Assembly (NCBI RefSeq): GCF_032854445.1
Contig: NW_027018129.1
Coordinates: 1 to 64,000 of the forward strand
Direction of reading: 5' to 3'
Origin: Liolophura sinensis
Taxonomy: Eukaryota; Mollusca; Polyplacophora; Chitonida; Chitonidae
Length of the DNA stretch: 64,000 nucleotides
Part shown: piece by piece, positions 63,774 to 64,000 of the stretch
How positions within the stretch are numbered: position 1 is the first letter of the stretch
How the letters are laid out: the number at the start of each line of letters is the position of its first letter
Notes under the pieces: model-generated
Seen by the model: only the letters and a program-made list of their open reading frames with translations
Databases searched by the model: none
Told to the model about the DNA's origin: nothing
Program-made: the position numbers and the translations under genes

Positions 63774-64000
63774 GGTAGCCCAGACGACGTCAAATCTTTG
63801 GGCCAAGCCCATTTAACTCACCCAGCAAATGTCTTACTTCTAAGTCGAAGACAAACTCAATGTCTTTATCTACATGTAGAAAAACCACACCATTTGTATA
63901 TAAAAAAAACACAAGGTACTTGATACAGTGCGCTGTGAAAAGTACAATTGAACACTGACCCACATCAATAAGGTGCCAAAAGATGCGCAATTGGGCCAGG
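63774..64000 (+). repeat. HOR G trimer, copy 3 (partial, cut by window end)
   Basis: The first 227 bases of a monomer with GTGCGCTGTGAAAAG, the private marker of the first monomer of HOR G, at the expected 1649-bp offset. This shows that the trimer array continues past the window. Confidence 0.85.

Larger units (their letters stand above)
1..64000 (+). repeat. Satellite DNA array, ~550-bp monomer, 116 full copies plus a partial one
   Basis: The same ~550-bp unit recurs without interruption across the whole window, always in the same orientation. Each unit starts GGTAGCCCAG or GGTAGCACAG and ends with TTATGTGCCCTTC. The first starts are 1, 550, 1100, 1649, 2198, 2749 and 3299, and the last are 62125, 62675, 63225 and 63774. 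Typical length is 549 or 550 bp, depending mainly on whether the A-tract after TATAT has 7 or 8 A's. Monomers differ by a handful of substitutions and small indels. No unique sequence, inversion or inserted element was seen, and both array ends lie outside the window. Such an array is typical of eukaryotic heterochromatin. The satellite family and species are not recognised. Confidence 0.98.

Noticed and set aside
1-64000. CRISPR array
   Set aside because: Repeats are regular but the unit is about 550 bp with no short repeat/unique spacer alternation and no cas genes.
1-64000. Tandem rRNA, 5S, tRNA or snRNA gene cluster
   Set aside because: I found no tRNA-like B box (GGTTCGANTCC), no 5S-like internal control region and no rRNA motif. 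A GGATTTTTGCC stretch resembles an Sm site but lacks the last purine and any snRNA context.
1-64000. Transposon, LTR element or insertion sequence within the array
   Set aside because: Monomer spacing is never interrupted by more than a few bases, and no terminal repeats, target duplications or transposase/reverse transcriptase motifs were seen.
1-64000. Telomere-type short repeats or polyadenylation signals
   Set aside because: No TTAGGG-like runs were seen and the consensus monomer has no AATAAA on either strand, so there is no support for telomeric sequence or a standard polyadenylated transcript.

Overview
The window is one uninterrupted tandem satellite array. A monomer of about 550 bp (most are 549 or 550 bp; the range I measured is 546-553 bp) repeats head to tail on one strand from base 1 to base 64000. 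I count 116 complete monomers plus the first 227 bp of a 117th. I set the monomer start at the GGTAGC that follows CCTTC, which is base 1 of the window. The array runs off both ends. I found no unique DNA, protein-coding gene, RNA gene, transposon or CRISPR array. The monomer is about 41% GC by hand count and has 19 CpG dinucleotides where about 22-23 are expected, so CpG is not strongly depleted. A 550-bp satellite with higher-order repeats (HORs) points to a eukaryotic heterochromatic region such as a centromere, pericentromere, subtelomere or sex chromosome. I do not recognise the satellite and cannot name the species.

Monomers are very similar to each other but carry linked variants. The main markers are the head (GGAGTTGTC with GAAGATAAAC and 7 A's, versus GCAAATGTC with GAAGACAAAC and usually 8 A's), GTCCGC/GTGCGC, GGCATC/GACATC, CACGTG/CATGTG, ACGCGG/ACACGG, ACCAGC/ATCAGC/ACCAAC, and a T-rich tail. 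These markers resolve a patchwork of local HORs: 1-9344, a six-monomer HOR of 3298/3299 bp (two nearly identical copies plus a decayed third); 9345-17593, a five-monomer HOR of 2749 bp derived from six-monomer units by one-monomer deletions; 17594-19242, a transition; 19243-25835, four trimers of about 1649 bp; 25836-28033, a transition; 28034-37930, a nine-monomer HOR (4950 and 4947 bp); 37382-39579, a dimer HOR (1099 bp) sharing its first monomer with the end of the nine-mer; 39580-48925, poorly ordered monomers including an adjacent duplicated pair and a cluster of single-base indels at 42.09-44.98 kb; 48926-60475, a block duplicated at an offset of 6601 bp (12 monomers); 60476-64000, another 1649-bp trimer HOR with its own private variants.

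There are no genes working together here. What can be described is how the array evolves (unequal exchange, block duplication, fusion monomers) and a few sequence elements present in nearly every monomer: a 12-bp palindrome followed by a TATATA plus A-tract, a CACGTG E-box that reads ATCACGTG on the minus strand, a short inverted repeat, and a polymorphic T-rich tract. Whether any of these is functional cannot be decided from sequence alone. All comparisons were made by eye, so difference counts are minima.
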